Source: Allodiplogaster sudhausi
Lineage: Eukaryota > Nematoda > Chromadorea > Rhabditida > Diplogasteridae
DNA: 64,000 bases
Assembly: GCA_945643635.1 (NCBI GenBank)
Contig: CALZFC010000075.1
Span: 1,128,001-1,192,000 of the forward strand
Reading direction: 5' to 3'
Positions 61,157 to 64,000 of this stretch are shown here, one piece after another. The position numbers and the translations under genes are program-made. Below the pieces are notes generated by a model, which saw only the letters and a program-made list of their open reading frames with translations, made no database searches and was not told where the DNA came from. Every line of letters starts with the position of its first letter. Position 1 is the stretch's first letter.

Positions 61157-61459
61157 ATCTCGCTCTCTCTTTTCTTTCTCTCGCTCTCTCTTTCTCTCTC
61201 TCTCTCTTTCCATCCATGCCTTCTTCATTTCTCTCGTTCTCTTTCACAGTTTCACTTCAGCTTCCTCATTCATTCCCTTTTCTCTCTCTTTTGTTCTCCG
61301 TATCCTCTTCTTAACAGTGATCTGAGCTATCTCCGTCGTGCAAAAGGAGAGAATAGAGAGTTGAAAGAGAGAAAGAGAAATAGGAGAGACAGAAAGTGAG
61401 AGAGAGAGAGACCAAAAGAAGAGATGCAAAGAGAGAGAGGGATAGAGAGCGAGAGAGAG

Positions 61460-61522
<63 letters not shown>

Positions 61523-61962
61523 CACATGCAGCAGCAGTGCTTTGCGTATGGCGGAGTGGCCAGACGATGATGTGACGTGGGGCGGTTCGAAAGTGATCAG
61601 GAAGGGGAGGAAGAGATTGGGGAAAAGTGAGAGGGAAGGAGGGAGAGAAATGGAGTGAAAGAAAGATACAGAAAAGTCGCAAGAGAGCAAGAAATAGAGA
61701 GAGAAAGAGAAAGAGAGAGATAGAGAGAGATAGAGAAAAGAGACAAGAGAGAGAGAGAAAGAGAGAAAGAGAATAAAAAGAGAGCGAAAAAGAAAGAGGG
61801 AGAGAGCGAAATGACGAGAGACAGACAGAGAGAGCGATAGAGAGAGCAATAGAGAAAAATAGAAAGACAGTCAGGGAGAGAGAGAAAGAGCGATAGAGAA
61901 AAAAAAGAAACTGACAGAGAGAGAAAAAAGAAAGAGTGATAGAGAAGTATAGAGAAACAGAG

Positions 61963-61997
<35 letters not shown>

Positions 61998-62837
61998 AAC
62001 CGATGGAGAGAGATAGAAGTATAATAGTTGTTTCATGATGGTCCAACAGACCGCAGCGGCTGGGTGAAAGTGAAGCGGCCGATAAGTCTGTCTGATTGCA
62101 GGACATAACTACAATCAAATAAGTGGAATCAAGAAGGTAGATGAGAGAAAGAAAGAGAGAGAAAGGGAGAGAAAGAGCTAGAGAAAGAGGGAGAGAGAGG
62201 GAGAGAGAGAAAGAGAGAGAGGGAGAGCAATAAAAAAGAGAGAGGACAAACAGAAGAGCTAGATAGACGAGATAGATAAGGATATCATCACCTAGAAAAC
62301 TATGGACCATAAACCATAATCGGACCACTGATTATCAATATATGATGTCAAGAAGAAGCAGATAATTCATTCCGTAAGGTAATGCAATTCGGGAATGATC
62401 CAGTGAAATAAAAGTAAATAAATACAATTCAAGGAGGCTGCGAGAGGAGGCAGGGGCGGGCAATGTTGAGATGTGGAGTAGAATAAGAAGAGAAGAGTTG
62501 GCGGAAAGGTCGCCAAAATAATGCTCATCATTTAGTGCGCTGTTCAGAGAACAGCTACACTACAATTTTCTAAAGTTGTGCGAAGAAAAGTTCTGCGGGA
62601 TAGGGAAAGCAGGGAAAATCAAATTGCAAAGTGAACTATAAAGTTCAGCAGGCGTAGGGATTTTAAAGAAAGTTGGCATGTCTAGCTCATTGTCAACATT
62701 TTTTGCCATTAAGCTCACAGTCTAGGAAAAAAAATTGAAAAAAATAGAAAAAAAATGCTTCCAAATGGTGGTTTGATCGCAACAAAAGGGACACACACAA
62801 ACAAGCATGCAAGCAAGCTGATTTGAGACCATCAATC

Positions 62838-62871
<34 letters not shown>

Positions 62872-63746
62872 GTCTCTCTCTCTCTTTCTCTTTCTCTCTA
62901 TCTCGATCCTCTCTCTTATCACTCTCGTTCTTTCTCCTACATCTCACACCTCACTTCTTTCTCTCCATGCGATATCCTGCAAGCAAAAAAGGTCGCAAAA
63001 CTTCTCGCTCGATTAAAAAAAAACATTCTACTTTCCCTTATCACTGTGGCTTACGAATTGGTTCTCTAACAAAATAAACACGAATGGAATTTTCAATTGG
63101 TCAATTTGATGGCCAGCACGCCGAAATACGTAATAAATCGCCCTTATAAGTTTTATGGCTTTAAAAAAGGTAGAATTTGATTTTATAACTAATGTACGCA
63201 ATACGATGAAATCACGAGGAGCTACTCGCGTTTGTTGCTCTTTTACATTGCTTTGACAACGTCCATGCGACACACAAACAAAAGCGGAAGGAGAAGAGTA
63301 GAATTCGAAATTGCACGTTCGAGCTGCAGATTTTTTGCGTCTTTCCATGAGTGATGCAATATTGTGCAGGATGTGCAGAGAACACGAAAAGCATGAGGCT
63401 GGGAAGAAAGGCAGACACTGAATGTGGGAAGGCATGGGGGGAAGGAGAGGGAGAGGGCAGAGAAAGATAAACAGAGAGAGAGAGAGAAGAGAGAGAGAGA
63501 AAGAGAGTGAGTCCGAAAGGAATAGAAAGGACGGCTAGTGGCAGTAAAAATAGAAAGGAAAAAAAACTCGAAGAGATCAGAATGCTTCTTCTCCGCATGT
63601 CAAGGATAGGATTTCGCCTTTTCATAGCAGGATAACGTGCGGCGATGGGAGAAAAGTAATATAGGGGCCAGCAGGCAAAAGCACTGGGAAGAAAGGGGTA
63701 TGGAAGATAAATAGAGGTAGCACGAGAGATATAGAAACAGAAACAG

Positions 63747-63801
<55 letters not shown>

Positions 63802-64000
63802 GATAGGAGGAGAAAAAGCTGTTAGTCGGAAGAACGGCAGACGAAAAGGACTGCAAATCGATGAGCTTGCGGCGGGAAAGTTGCGGCGTTGCAGAGAGCA
63901 GAAATGCACTCTCATGAGGACAAGGAAGTAGATACATACATACATTCGGACGAGAAGAGAGATAAAAAGAGTAGACGGCGAGAGAGGGGGCAGGGAGAGA
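60742..64000. other. GA/CT-rich intergenic region
   Basis: No supported gene. Long polypurine/polypyrimidine arrays at about 60940-60985, 61110-61210, 61330-61525, 61680-62010, 62125-62240, 62835-62930, 63465-63510 and 63720-63805. Runs of Ser/Leu/Phe or Arg/Glu ORFs up to ~240 codons here are artefacts of these arrays. Confidence 0.75.

Noticed and set aside
61244..62328. Very long Ser/Leu/Phe-rich minus-strand ORFs (up to ~243 codons)
   Set aside because: Pure translation of CT/GA arrays, overlapping in several frames with no splice signals or family-like sequence.
1..64000. CRISPR arrays, prokaryotic operons, tRNA genes
   Set aside because: No spacer-repeat arrays or cloverleaf-type sequences seen; the gene structure is clearly eukaryotic.

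Overview
This is nuclear DNA of an animal, most likely a nematode. Coding sequence is split into short GC-rich exons with GT-AG introns, set in AT-rich spacer. The gene families present point to nematodes: two EGAS-type channels (EGF repeats plus a DEG/ENaC channel), a ShKT-domain protein, an Srsx-like seven-transmembrane receptor, a secreted class 3 lipase and a fukutin-like protein with nematode-style motifs. Partial 5S rRNA-like sequence also reads CCGATCTGG, as I recall for nematode 5S rRNA. I cannot name the species. The window is loaded with (GA)n/(CT)n microsatellites, which generate many long, meaningless Ser/Leu and Arg/Glu ORFs.

Layout, left to right. (1) 1-3934, minus: 5' part of an EGAS-type channel gene that runs off the left edge. 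(2) 5971-8121, minus: exons of an unrecognised membrane protein with one frameshift. (3) 8563-10972, plus: a secreted Thr/Pro-rich repeat protein with about 52 repeat units. (4) 11395-11852, minus: 3' end of a Cys-rich ShKT protein. (5) 13969-20670, plus: a complete second EGAS gene. It is an inverted duplicate of gene 1, but carries five mucin-like Ser/Thr exons in place of an EGF exon. (6) 21471-23498, minus: probable exons of an unknown gene. (7) 24557-25879, plus: a class 3 lipase with an in-frame stop. (8) 26242-26536, minus: possible Cys-rich exon. (9) 27793-28101, plus: a small prepropeptide with a Cys-x6-Cys core resembling allatostatin-C/somatostatin-type neuropeptides. (10) 29054-31348, plus: fukutin-like protein. 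(11) 32531-37184, plus: coiled-coil and PH-like protein, with a 3-kb intron that holds a nested inverted-repeat element. (12) 39033-43513, plus: Orai store-operated calcium channel. (13) 43957-45184, plus: unknown small acidic protein. (14) 47042-50159, plus: Srsx-like GPCR. (15) 60741-51429, minus: type I L-asparaginase with C-terminal ankyrin repeats. 60.8-64 kb is GA/CT-rich spacer.

The genes form no operon-like pathway. The strongest local relation is the head-to-head EGAS pair (1 and 5), which flanks genes 2-4. Exon boundaries were placed by hand from splice consensus, reading-frame phase and, for the EGAS pair, paralog comparison. Phase closes through complete models for the plus-strand EGAS, Orai, GPCR and asparaginase genes. 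Gene 13 also closes but depends on weaker splice sites. The remaining models have gaps or uncertain 5' ends.
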